From positions 1 through 64,000 of the forward strand of contig NZ_PJME01000010.1 of assembly GCF_002954775.1 (NCBI RefSeq): 64,000 bases of DNA, written 5' to 3'. Shown here in pieces: positions 42,832-50,981 of this stretch; positions within the stretch are counted from its first letter, which is position 1, and every line of letters starts with the position of its first letter. The notes under the pieces are model-generated. The model made no database searches and had not been told where the DNA came from. It worked only from the letters and a program-made list of their open reading frames with translations. The translations under genes were made by a program, and so were the position numbers. This DNA is from Streptomyces geranii (GTDB lineage Bacteria; Actinomycetota; Actinomycetes; Streptomycetales; Streptomycetaceae).

Positions 42832-43821
42832 GTGACCAACACCCTCGCCCGCCGATCCACCGCAGCCGCCCTGGGCCTGGTCTCCGCCCTGGTCCTCGCC
42901 GCCTGCGCGAACCCCTCGGACGGCGGGACCACCGAGGTCGCGGCCACGAAGGGCGCCGGCAGCGGCACGAAGATCAACCTGAGCCCCGACCAGAACCGGG
43001 TCACCACCGAGAAGGTCGACTCCATCGCCGCCCAACTGCCCGCGAAGACAAGGGAGAGAGGCACCCTGGAGGTCGTCTACTCCTCGGGCAGCGCGGCCCC
43101 GCTCGGCTTCTACGCCACCGACAACAAGACCCGGATCGGCGTCGAGTCGGACCTCGCCTACCTCGTCTCCGAAGTGCTGGGCCTCAAGCCGGACTTCAAC
43201 ACCGTCTCCTGGGAGAACATCTTCGTCGGCCTCGACAGCGCCAAGTACGACGTCGGCTTCAGCAACATCACGGTCACCGAGGAGCGCAAGGAGAAGTACG
43301 ACTTCGCCACCTACCGCGAGGACAACCTCGGCTTCGAGGCGAAGAAGGGCAGCGGTCTCAACATCACCGGGCCCAAGGACGTGGCGGGCAAGACCGTGGC
43401 CGTCGGCAGCGGCACCAACCAGGAGAAGCTGCTCATCGAGTGGAGCAAGGAGGCGGAGAGCGCGGGTCTGGAGCCGGCGGACATCAAGTACTACCAGAAC
43501 GACAGCGACACCTATCTCGCCCTCCAGTCCGGCCGTATCGACCTCTACCTCGGCCCCAACCCGACCGCCGCCTACCACGCGGCAAGCACCGGCAGGACTG
43601 AGGTCGTGGGCACCTACTCCGGTGCCGGTTCGACCCTCCAGGGCCTCATCGCGGCGACCACCAAGAAGGACAGCGGCCTGGTGAAGGCGCTCGCCGCCGC
43701 GATCAACGAGATCATCGACAACGGCACCTACGCCCAGGTGCTGGAGCGCTGGGGCCTCACCGAGGAGGCGATCACCACCTCGGAGATCAACCCGCCCGGC
43801 CTGCCCAAGACCAACAAGTAG
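42832..43821 (+). CDS. Family 3 solute-binding lipoprotein
   Basis: A 329-residue binding protein with lipobox LVLAACANP. The mature domain is SBP_bac_3: ERGTLEVVYSSGSAAPLGF, IGVESDLAYLVSEVLGLKPD, ENIFVGLDSAKYDVGFSNIT, and KTVAVGSGTNQEK. The GTG at 42832 is 87 bp after the ATPase stop with a polypyrimidine-rich gap. It delivers an amino-acid-like ligand to the permease above. Given the leader peptide and flavin monooxygenase, S-substituted cysteine is a likely ligand. Confidence 0.87.
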   Translation: MTNTLARRSTAAALGLVSALVLAACANPSDGGTTEVAATKGAGSGTKINLSPDQNRVTTEKVDSIAAQLPAKTRERGTLEVVYSSGSAAPLGFYATDNKTRIGVESDLAYLVSEVLGLKPDFNTVSWENIFVGLDSAKYDVGFSNITVTEERKEKYDFATYREDNLGFEAKKGSGLNITGPKDVAGKTVAVGSGTNQEKLLIEWSKEAESAGLEPADIKYYQNDSDTYLALQSGRIDLYLGPNPTAAYHAASTGRTEVVGTYSGAGSTLQGLIAATTKKDSGLVKALAAAINEIIDNGTYAQVLERWGLTEEAITTSEINPPGLPKTNK

Positions 43822-43840
43822 GCGGCCGGGCACAGCGCAC

Positions 43841-43879
43841 CGCCCTCAAGTGCCCCGAAGACCGGGTCACTTGAGGGCG
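43841..43879. terminator. Bidirectional terminator
   Basis: CGCCCTCAAGTG (43841-43852) and CACTTGAGGGCG (43868-43879) form a perfect 12-bp stem with a 15-nt loop between two convergent genes. Its right arm includes the last codons and stop of the sugar permease. Confidence 0.8.
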
Positions 43880-44814
43880 CCCATGGTGACGCCCGTACGC
43901 CAGTAGCGGCGCATCGCGATCATCATGATGGCCATCGGGACGATGGACAGCAGCGCACCGGTCAGCACCAGGCTGGTGAGGTCGACGCCCGACTCGGCGC
44001 GTTTGCCCGACCAGTTGTACAGGCCCAGGTTGAGCGTCCAGTTCTGCTCGCCGCGCAGAACGGTGAGGGGCAGGAAGAAGGCGTTCCAGGTGTTGACGAA
44101 GGCCAGCAGGAAGACCGTGGCACCGCCCGTCGTCATCATCCGCAGCACGATGCTGAAGAAGATCCGCAGTTCGCCCGCGCCGTCGATGCGGGCCGCCTCA
44201 AGGAGTTCGAAGGGGATCGTCGCCTCGACGTACACCTTGGCGAGATACACGCTGAACGGGTTGATCAGACACGGGATCAGCATCGCCCACGGGGTGTCGA
44301 CCAGCCCGATCTCCGAGAACAGCAGGTAGAGCGGCAGCGTCAGCAGCGCGATCGGGATCAGGAAGGAACCGACCACGGCCGCGAACACCGCCCCGCGCCC
44401 GGGGAAGTCGAAGCGGGCCAGGCCGTAGCCGGTCGCGAGCGCGATCAGCGTGCCGCCGAGGGAGCCGACACCCGCGTACAGGAACGAGTTGGCCGTCCAG
44501 CGCAGGAAGATGCCGTCCTCGTAGGTGAAGACCTGATGCAGGTTGTCCCAGAGGTGCCAGCCGGAGAACCACAGGCCGTTGGACTGGTAGAGCCCCGTAC
44601 GGTCCTTGGTGGCGGCGATGATCAGCCAGTACACCGGGAACAGGCTGTACACGCTGGCCAGGACGAGCCCGACCAGCACGAACCGCTGGCCACCGCGCGA
44701 ACGCGCCCTGGGATCGGGCCGGCCCAGGCGGCGGGCGGTCGGAGGCGGAGGCTGCTTCGAGGAGTCTGCCGTGGTGGTCGTGGTTGAAGTGGTGGAAGCG
44801 GCGGTGGTGGCCAT
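43867..44814 (-). CDS. Carbohydrate ABC transporter permease (MalG type)
   Basis: A 315-residue permease with a Thr-rich N-terminus and six helices. The EAA loop is ELLEAARIDGAGELRIFFSIVLRMM. LIPIALLTLPLYLLFSEIGLVDTPWAM is typical of MalG/LacG partners. It shares a single base with the upstream permease stop (TGATG), so both are translated together. Substrate is an unknown sugar. Confidence 0.9.
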   Translation of the reverse strand: MATTAASTTSTTTTTADSSKQPPPPTARRLGRPDPRARSRGGQRFVLVGLVLASVYSLFPVYWLIIAATKDRTGLYQSNGLWFSGWHLWDNLHQVFTYEDGIFLRWTANSFLYAGVGSLGGTLIALATGYGLARFDFPGRGAVFAAVVGSFLIPIALLTLPLYLLFSEIGLVDTPWAMLIPCLINPFSVYLAKVYVEATIPFELLEAARIDGAGELRIFFSIVLRMMTTGGATVFLLAFVNTWNAFFLPLTVLRGEQNWTLNLGLYNWSGKRAESGVDLTSLVLTGALLSIVPMAIMMIAMRRYWRTGVTMGALK

Positions 44815-45698
44815 CAGTCGGTCTCCTTCGAAGTCAGCCGGTAGAAGAGGAAGGAGGCGACGCCGAGGATCAGCGCGAGCAGGACCGAAAGGGCGGCGGC
44901 GTAGTGGTAGTTGCCCGCGTTGAACGCCTGGTTGTAGATGATCATGATGGGCGTGAAGCTGTCGTCGACCGTCTGCGGGGTGATGTTCCGGAACAGCGCG
45001 GGCTCGTTGAAGATCTGCAGCATCTGGATGATCGAGAGCATGCCGGTCAGCACCAACGCCCCCCGCACGAACGGGATCTTGATGCTCGTCGCGACCCGCC
45101 ACTCGGTCGCGCCGTCCAGCCGCGCTGCCTCGAACAGCTCGCGCGGGACACCCTGCAGCGCCGCGTAGATGATCACCATGTTGTAGCCGATGCCGTGCCA
45201 GGTCAGCAGGTTGCCGATGGACGGCCACACCATCGACGGCGCGAAGAAGTTCCAGTCCAGGCCGAAGAGTTGGCCGAGCGGGGTCAGCGGGCCGACGTCC
45301 GGGCTGTAGAGGTTGATCCACACGATCGCGGCGACCACACCCGGGATCATGTACGGCACCAGCAGCATGATCCGGAACCGGCCGGCGGCCTTGGACGTGA
45401 GCGAGTCCAGGAGCAGCGCGAGGACCAGGCTGATCACCAGCATGACCGGGATCTGTACGAGGGCGAACAGCACCACCCGCAGCACGGAACCCATGAACTT
45501 CGGGTCCGTCAGGCCCTGTTGGTAGTTGTCCAGGCCGGAGAACTCGTCCGTGGTGCCGCCCAGACCGAGACCGGAGGACTGCGACCGGTACAGCGACTGG
45601 TAGACGGCGTACCCGATCGGCAGCAGATAGAGGAAGACGAAGCCGAGCTGGAAGGGCACCGTGAAGGCGGCACCCTTCCAGCGCAGTGAGCGAATCAT
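44814..45698 (-). CDS. Carbohydrate ABC transporter permease (MalF/LacF type)
   Basis: A 294-residue permease with six helices; the EAA loop is ELFEAARLDGATEWRVATSIKIPFVRG. The N-terminal helix FTVPFQLGFVFLYLLPIGYAVYQSL fits the LacF family. It is 20 bp after the binding-protein stop. No ATPase gene is nearby, so a shared ATPase of the MsiK type (known in Streptomyces) probably energises it. Confidence 0.9.
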   Translation of the reverse strand: MIRSLRWKGAAFTVPFQLGFVFLYLLPIGYAVYQSLYRSQSSGLGLGGTTDEFSGLDNYQQGLTDPKFMGSVLRVVLFALVQIPVMLVISLVLALLLDSLTSKAAGRFRIMLLVPYMIPGVVAAIVWINLYSPDVGPLTPLGQLFGLDWNFFAPSMVWPSIGNLLTWHGIGYNMVIIYAALQGVPRELFEAARLDGATEWRVATSIKIPFVRGALVLTGMLSIIQMLQIFNEPALFRNITPQTVDDSFTPIMIIYNQAFNAGNYHYAAALSVLLALILGVASFLFYRLTSKETD

Positions 45699-45718
45699 CA
45701 GATGTCAGCCTTAGGTCT

Positions 45719-47047
45719 CTAGCCCTTGACGTTGATACCGCGGGACTTCAGGTCCTTGACCGTCCACTCCTGCATGTGGGCCAGGAGTTCGGCGACCGTC
45801 TGCTTCTTGCCGACCACCTGGCCCCACTGGCTCTGCAGTTCGGAGAACATCGCGGTCCAGTCGGGCCCGAAGGTCCAGTCGGTGGTCACGGTCGACAGGC
45901 TGTCCTTCACGATCTGCTGCGCCGGCTGGTAGTTGGCGCCGAGCAGCTTCTCGGAGATCGCCTCGGGGACGTACGAAGCGCTGTCGGCCAGCGCGGGCAT
46001 CACACCGCTGCCGGTCTCCGGGCTGGCCATCGTCTTGACCGCGCCGGTGTCGGTGGACATCCACAACGCGGCGTCGGCGGCCTGCTGTTGGTGCTCGCAC
46101 TGCTTCGACACGAGCGTCAGGTTGCCGCTCTGGTTGGTCCCGGCCGGGGTCTTCGCGGCCTCGCCCTTGTACGTCGGCCAGGGCGCGAGCGCCCACTTGC
46201 CGAAGGAGTCGGTGAAGTTCTGCACCATGCCCGACATCTGCCAGGTGGAGATCTGCCGGGTCGCGGTGCCGCCCTTGTCGAAGTTGCGCTGCACGGCCGC
46301 GTAGTCGGCGAAGGACAGCGTCGAGTTGAGGTCGTTGTCGATGATGTCCTGGATCACCTTGGCGGCCTTGAGGCTGCCCGCGTCCTGGAAGTCCACCTTC
46401 CAGGCGTCGCCGTCGATGGAGTACCAGTGGGCGCCCGCCTGCATCGCCAGCACCTCCAGCGTGCTGGGGTCCTCACCGGCGTAGTTGGTGATCTTCACAC
46501 CGTGCTTCTTCAGCACCTTGCCCGCCGCGATGAAGTCGTCCCAGGTCGCCGGGGCCTTCAGCCCGTACTTCGAGAAGATGTCCGTACGGTAGATCGTGAA
46601 CGCCGGTGCCGAGGCCGTGGGCACGCCGTAGATCCTGCCCTGCACCTGGCCGACGGCCCACGAACCCGGGTTGAACTTGTCCTTGCTCGACTCGACGTAC
46701 TTCGTGATGTCGGCCAGCGCGTCCTGAGCCACCCAACTCGTCACGTACTCACCGGTGTTCTGCAGCAGACAGGGAGCGTTGCCCGCCTTCACGGCGTTGC
46801 TCAGCTGCTTCTGCATCGTCAACTGGTCGGTCACCTTGGTGTACTTCAGCCGGACGTCCTTGTGCGAGGCGTTGAACGCCTTGACGACCGCCTCCTGACC
46901 GTTGGCCCAGCCCCAGAAGTCGAGGGTGACGGGACCGGACGACCCCGAGGCGTCGTCACCGGAGTCGGACCCGCCGCAGGCGGAGGCGGTGAGCGCGAGG
47001 GCGCAGATGACTCCGGCGAGGGCGGGGCGCCTGAATCGGACGGACAT
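45719..47047 (-). CDS. Sugar-binding lipoprotein (SBP family 1)
   Basis: A 442-residue extracellular solute-binding protein with lipobox ALTASACGG. Family markers are VTLDFWGWANGQEAVVKAFN at the start and TDIFSKYGLKAPATWDDFIAAGKVL in the hinge region. It binds an unknown sugar or oligosaccharide and heads the importer operon. Its promoter region holds an operator-like site at 47136-47150 that matches the site before the divergent dehydrogenase. Confidence 0.9.
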   Translation of the reverse strand: MSVRFRRPALAGVICALALTASACGGSDSGDDASGSSGPVTLDFWGWANGQEAVVKAFNASHKDVRLKYTKVTDQLTMQKQLSNAVKAGNAPCLLQNTGEYVTSWVAQDALADITKYVESSKDKFNPGSWAVGQVQGRIYGVPTASAPAFTIYRTDIFSKYGLKAPATWDDFIAAGKVLKKHGVKITNYAGEDPSTLEVLAMQAGAHWYSIDGDAWKVDFQDAGSLKAAKVIQDIIDNDLNSTLSFADYAAVQRNFDKGGTATRQISTWQMSGMVQNFTDSFGKWALAPWPTYKGEAAKTPAGTNQSGNLTLVSKQCEHQQQAADAALWMSTDTGAVKTMASPETGSGVMPALADSASYVPEAISEKLLGANYQPAQQIVKDSLSTVTTDWTFGPDWTAMFSELQSQWGQVVGKKQTVAELLAHMQEWTVKDLKSRGINVKG

Positions 47048-47135
47048 GAGCGTGCTCCTTAGGTGTCACCGGGTATCACCAGGTATCGCCACGAGGCCGA
47101 GAGCGACTTGAGGCCGAGGGCCGTATGAGGCCGAG

Positions 47136-47150
47136 GATGTAACCGTTTGC
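47136..47150 (-). promoter_or_regulatory. Operator-like site 1 (LacI candidate)
   Basis: GATGTAACCGTTTGC shares the core GATGTAAnCGTnT with the reverse complement of the site at 47347-47361. It lies 89 bp upstream of the binding-protein start. Both have a central CG, as in LacI-family operators; the adjacent LacI gene at 48671 is the likely owner. Confidence 0.55.
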
Positions 47151-47315
47151 CGTGCTGGACGGTAGGCCGGGTCCAGCCGAGAAGCAAGAGGTCGTCAGAT
47201 CTCTGTTTCGCCTGCCTTGCGGGCGAGTTACGGCTTGGCACGGATGACCTGCGGTTCTTCTCCCGCAACGGTTCCGGCGGATGTGGCACGCGTGATCGCG
47301 TCTCACCCCGGGGCA

Positions 47316-47345
47316 TTGACCGGGTCGGAGCAGCGGTCCTAGCTT
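47316..47345 (+). promoter_or_regulatory. Predicted promoter of the hydroxyacid dehydrogenase gene
   Basis: TTGACC (47316-47321) and TAGCTT (47340-47345) are 18 bp apart. The operator-like site follows directly, so a bound regulator would block initiation. The ATG is at 47405, about 50 bp after the expected start point. Confidence 0.55.
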
Positions 47346-47346
47346 G

Positions 47347-47361
47347 GAATACGTTTACATC
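47347..47361 (+). promoter_or_regulatory. Operator-like site 2 (LacI candidate)
   Basis: GAATACGTTTACATC reads GATGTAAACGTATTC on the other strand and pairs with the site at 47136. It lies just downstream of the predicted -10, a typical repression position. Confidence 0.55.
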
Positions 47362-47404
47362 CCGCACCTCCGTGGTGCGTGTCCCGCCCCGAAGCAGGAG
47401 TCCC

Positions 47405-48424
47405 ATGCCCCTCGCCGCCCCCCGCCTTCCGGTCGCCCTGTTCGCGATGGACCCGGTGCACCTGCCCGAACTCTTCCCGCCCGCCCTGATGGCACGGCTG
47501 CGGGAGCTGGTACGGATCGATCCCGCCCTGGTCGTACGGGACTTCACCGACCCGGGTGCCGCCGCCGCGCTGGCCGAGGCGGAGGTGCTGATCACCGGCT
47601 GGGGCTGCCCGCACATCGGCGCCGCCGCACTGGCCGCCGCACCCCGGCTGCACACGGTCCTGCACGCCGCGGGCAGCGTCCGCAGCCTGGTCGGTGACGC
47701 GGCCTGGGAGCGCGGCCTCGCCGTCTCCAGCGCGGTCCGGGCGAACGCCCTCCCGGTGGCCGAGTACACCCTGGCCGCCGTCCTGCTGGCCGGCAAGGAC
47801 GCCTTCGGCCTGCGCGAACGCTTCCGCCGCGAGCGCGTCTACCCGGCCCCCGCCGACTACACGGCGGTGGGCAACCTGGGCCGGCGGGTCGGCGTGATCG
47901 GCGCCTCCCGGGTGGGCCGCCGGGTCCTGGAACTGCTGCGCCCCTTCGAGCTGACGGTGACGCTGTACGACCCCTACGTGGACGCCGACGAGGCCCGCTC
48001 CCTGGGCGCCCGCTCGCTCCCGCTGGAGGAACTGCTGCGCACCAGCGACATCGTGACCCTGCACGCCCCCGACATCCCGGAGACGTACCGCATGCTCGAC
48101 GGCGACCGCCTCGCGCTGATCCCCGACGGCGGCGTCCTGATCAACACGTCGAGGGGCGCGCTGGTGGACCACGACGCGCTCACCGGGGAGTTGGTGTCGG
48201 GTCGGCTGGGTGCGGTGCTCGACGTGACGGAACCGGAGCCGCTGCCCGCGGGGTCCCCGCTGTACGACCTGCCGAACGTGTTCCTCACCCCGCACATCGC
48301 GGGGTCGCTGGGCAACGAGCTGGCCCGGCTGGGGCGGACCGTGGTGGAGGAACTGGCGCTTCTGGGGGCGGGGTTGCCGTTGGGGCACCGGGTGCGGCGC
48401 AGTGATCTGGCCCGGAGTGCGTAG
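47405..48424 (+). CDS. D-isomer-specific 2-hydroxyacid dehydrogenase family protein
   Basis: A 339-residue NAD(P)-dependent dehydrogenase. The nucleotide loop is GVIGASRVGRRV; catalytic Arg is in NTSRGALVD, Glu in DVTEPEPL and His in TPHIAGS. It lacks other pathway partners. It is divergent from the sugar importer and shares matching operator-like sites, and the LacI gene follows it, so it probably acts in catabolism of the imported sugar or its acid. The ATG at 47405 has AGCAGGAG upstream. Confidence 0.87.
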   Translation: MPLAAPRLPVALFAMDPVHLPELFPPALMARLRELVRIDPALVVRDFTDPGAAAALAEAEVLITGWGCPHIGAAALAAAPRLHTVLHAAGSVRSLVGDAAWERGLAVSSAVRANALPVAEYTLAAVLLAGKDAFGLRERFRRERVYPAPADYTAVGNLGRRVGVIGASRVGRRVLELLRPFELTVTLYDPYVDADEARSLGARSLPLEELLRTSDIVTLHAPDIPETYRMLDGDRLALIPDGGVLINTSRGALVDHDALTGELVSGRLGAVLDVTEPEPLPAGSPLYDLPNVFLTPHIAGSLGNELARLGRTVVEELALLGAGLPLGHRVRRSDLARSA

Positions 48425-48445
48425 GCGGGGGAGTGGGGGGAGCGC

Positions 48446-48571
48446 GGGGCGTACGAGCACTGCGGGGCGTACGCGAACTGCGGGGCGCACGCGAACTGCG
48501 GGGCGTACGCGAACTGTGGGACGTACGAGCGCTGTGGGACGTACAAGCACCGCTGGGGGTACGGGCACTGC
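48446..48571. repeat. 18-bp minisatellite
   Basis: About seven tandem units of GGGGCGTACGCGAACTGC with scattered changes (e.g. GAGCAC for GCGAAC) lie after the dehydrogenase stop. Read on the + strand in the dehydrogenase frame they encode GAYANC-like hexapeptides after the TAG stop, but no start codon precedes them; on the - strand they give YAPQFA units. The period is constant with no unique spacers, so it is not a CRISPR array. Confidence 0.85.
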
Positions 48572-48670
48572 CGTGACCAGCCCTGTGGGATGTAACGGGT
48601 TTCATCGCGAGGGGAGGCAGTTGCTGCACAGCCACCGGTCGACGTACCGGCGATGCAGTAACGTCGGAAC

Positions 48671-49822
48671 GTGACGGAGAACGGAACCGAAGCCCGGAAT
48701 TCGGGCCCTCGCGGCGGTGCGGGCAGGCGCAGACGGAGCGGGGCGGACGGCGACCGGCCCAGCACGATCCGCGATGTCGCGGCCCGGGCGGGCGTCTCGG
48801 TGGCAACCGTTTCCAGGGCCCTGGCCGGCAGCCACCCCGTCTCGGCGGCCACCCGGGCCCGCGTCATGGCGGCTGTGGAGTCCCTGCACTATGTGGTGAA
48901 CGTCCACGCGAAGGCGCTGTCCGGCGGGGTCGCGGGCCCGGTCGCCCTCGTCATGGAGCAGATCATCGGCCCGTCGTTCGCCGATGTCGCCGCCGGGGTC
49001 GAGCAAGAGGCCGCCGCCCGGGGCCGGTTGAGCCTGGTCTGCACGACCCACGGCGACCAGGGCCGGGAACACGACCTGGTCCAGCTGATGCGCGAACAGC
49101 ACGCGGCGGCGGTCATCCTGGTCGGCGGCGCGGTACTGGACGAGGCGTACCACGAACGCATGGCCGAGTACGCCAGGGCGCTGGACGCCGTCGGCTCCCG
49201 GCTGGTGCTGTGCGGACGCCCGCCGCTGCCCGGCGACCTCCCGGTGACCGTCGTCGAGTACGACAACAGGGGCGGCGCCTTCCAGGCCGGCGACCACCTG
49301 CTCAGCGCGGGCCACCGCCGCATCCTGTACCTGGGCGGCGACCCCGCGATGAGCACGGCCGAGCAGCGCCGGGCGGGACACCTCCAGGCGCTGCGCGCCC
49401 ACGGGGTGCCGTACGCCGAGGAGTTGGACATCCCGGGGACCTACACCCGCGCCTCGGGCTACGACCGGATGCGCGACGCCCTGAAGGCGGGCCTGGACTT
49501 CACGGCGGTCTTCGCGGGCACGGACATGGTCGCCACAGGCGTATTGGCGGCCCTGCGCGAGGCGGGCCTCGACGTCCCCGGCGACGTCTCGATCATGGGC
49601 TTCGACGACGTCCCCTTCGCGGCGGACCTGTCGACGTCACTGACCACGCTCCGGGTCCCGTACGAGGACCTGGGCCGCACGGCCGTACGCCTGGCCCTGG
49701 ACGGCGAACGGCGGACGTCCGGCGGGGACCACGTGATCCTGGGTACGCAGCTGGTGATCCGGCAGTCGGTGCGGCCACCGGGGGAGAAGGGGACGGGGCG
49801 GGGGCGGCGCGGCCGGACCTGA
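48671..49822 (+). CDS. LacI-family transcriptional regulator
   Basis: A 383-residue LacI protein with a basic N-terminal extension. The HTH is STIRDVAARAGVSVATVSRAL with hinge RVMAAVESLHYVVNVHAKALSGG. The effector domain has a PBP1 fold (VTVVEYDNRGGAFQAGDHLL, GFDDVPFAADLSTSLTTLRVP). It probably controls the divergent sugar importer and dehydrogenase through the two GATGTAAnCG sites. The GTG start at 48671 lacks a strong ribosome site. An 18-bp minisatellite precedes it. Confidence 0.9.
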   Translation: MTENGTEARNSGPRGGAGRRRRSGADGDRPSTIRDVAARAGVSVATVSRALAGSHPVSAATRARVMAAVESLHYVVNVHAKALSGGVAGPVALVMEQIIGPSFADVAAGVEQEAAARGRLSLVCTTHGDQGREHDLVQLMREQHAAAVILVGGAVLDEAYHERMAEYARALDAVGSRLVLCGRPPLPGDLPVTVVEYDNRGGAFQAGDHLLSAGHRRILYLGGDPAMSTAEQRRAGHLQALRAHGVPYAEELDIPGTYTRASGYDRMRDALKAGLDFTAVFAGTDMVATGVLAALREAGLDVPGDVSIMGFDDVPFAADLSTSLTTLRVPYEDLGRTAVRLALDGERRTSGGDHVILGTQLVIRQSVRPPGEKGTGRGRRGRT

Positions 49823-50073
49823 CGGTCCGCCGGCACCGGATGCCCCGGGCCGGCGTCCGATCGTGCCCGTTGTGCCGGCCGCACCCGGCTTCGCACCGCT
49901 TCCCCGGGTGGCCGCATGGGTCCGGACCTGACCGGCAGGGTGAGCGGCGTGCTGATACCGGCCCCCACGGTGTCAAGTCGGGCTCTAGGTCGGCGCCGCA
50001 CAATGCCAGCGCTTCCGAAAGGAACGGAACGGGCGGCGTGCAGCCGCGGTCTGCGACCACACGGGGGGTTCTC
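49823..50073 (+). other. Non-coding interval before the SARP gene
   Basis: About 250 bp with no supported gene. It should hold the promoter of the SARP gene; no clear heptameric SARP direct repeats were seen by eye. The start is preceded by ACGGGGGGTTCTC. Confidence 0.4.
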
Positions 50074-50868
50074 ATGCAGTTCCGGATACTGGGCACGGTA
50101 GCGGTCGGCATCGACGGCGCGGTCCACGCCGTCCCGGGGCTCCGGCAGCGCTGTCTGCTGGCCAGCCTGCTCATCCAGGCACCCGCGGTGGTACCGGTCT
50201 CGACGCTCTACGGCGAGCTGTGGGACGAGAGTCCGCCCGCCACCGTCGAGAACGCCCTCCAGGCGCATGTGTCGCGACTGCGCCGCACGCTCGTCCAGCT
50301 GTCGGGCGACCCGGCGGCGGCGGACCTGCTGCGCACCCGCAGCTCCGGCTACAGCCTCGACGTGCGGCCGGAGGACATCGACGTCAACCGGTTCCATGGC
50401 CACTTACGCCGGTCCCAGCAGGCCATGGCGGCCGATGACCTGCCCGCCGCCCTGGACCTGCTGGAGCAGGCGCTCGGCCTGTGGCGGGGCACCCCGCTGG
50501 GCGACGCCGCCAGCGGACCGCTGTGCCAGAGCGCGGCCACGGAGTGGGAGGAGGAGTACCTGTCCGCCCGGGAGGACGCCTACTCGCTGCGCATCCGCAC
50601 GGGCGAACCCATGAGGGTCGTAGGGGAGTTGAAGCGGATGGGCATCGCCCATCCCTGGCGGGAGCGGACCACCGAACTGCTCATGCTGGCGCTCTACCGG
50701 AGCGGACGCCAGGCCGAGGCGGTCGGCGTCTACAACGCGGCCCGGCTGCGGCTGGTCGACGAGCTGGGCATGGAACCCTCCCCGAAACTGCGCGGCCTCT
50801 TCCACCAGATGCTCAACCAGGACCCGGACCTGCACGACTCCACGCCCTTGCTACGCCACACCGCCTGA
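50074..50868 (+). CDS. SARP-family pathway-specific activator (TTA codon)
   Basis: A 264-residue Streptomyces antibiotic regulatory protein. The OmpR-type DNA-binding domain spans about 8-95 (FRILGTVAV to RTRSSGYSLDV) and a bacterial transcriptional activation domain follows (about 100-248: DVNRFHGHL, ARLRLVDELGMEPSP). A TTA leucine codon at 50404-50406 (codon 111) makes it a target of bldA control. It is convergent with the SerRS gene across a 22-bp-stem terminator and is the likely activator of the leftward cluster. Valanimycin has a SARP too. Confidence 0.9.
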   Translation: MQFRILGTVAVGIDGAVHAVPGLRQRCLLASLLIQAPAVVPVSTLYGELWDESPPATVENALQAHVSRLRRTLVQLSGDPAAADLLRTRSSGYSLDVRPEDIDVNRFHGHLRRSQQAMAADDLPAALDLLEQALGLWRGTPLGDAASGPLCQSAATEWEEEYLSAREDAYSLRIRTGEPMRVVGELKRMGIAHPWRERTTELLMLALYRSGRQAEAVGVYNAARLRLVDELGMEPSPKLRGLFHQMLNQDPDLHDSTPLLRHTA

Positions 50869-50888
50869 CCGCCACCGCCACCGCACCA

Positions 50889-50953
50889 GCGCCGCGACCG
50901 GCGGTGCGGGTCTCCCGGGACTTCCGGAAGGCCCGCACCGCCGGTCGCGGCGC
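50889..50953. terminator. Long hairpin between SARP and SerRS genes
   Basis: A perfect 22-bp stem (50889-50910 with 50932-50953, 21-nt loop) between convergent genes, a strong bidirectional terminator. Confidence 0.9.
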
Positions 50954-50981
50954 GGCGATGTCGGTCGGTTGCGGCGGTCGA

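Noticed and set aside
48446..48571. Possible CRISPR array
   Set aside because: Units are contiguous 18-bp copies with no unique spacers and no cas genes.
47974..48867. Leftward frame with repeated YAPQFA residues
   Set aside because: It runs antisense to the dehydrogenase and LacI genes and its only regular feature is the minisatellite.
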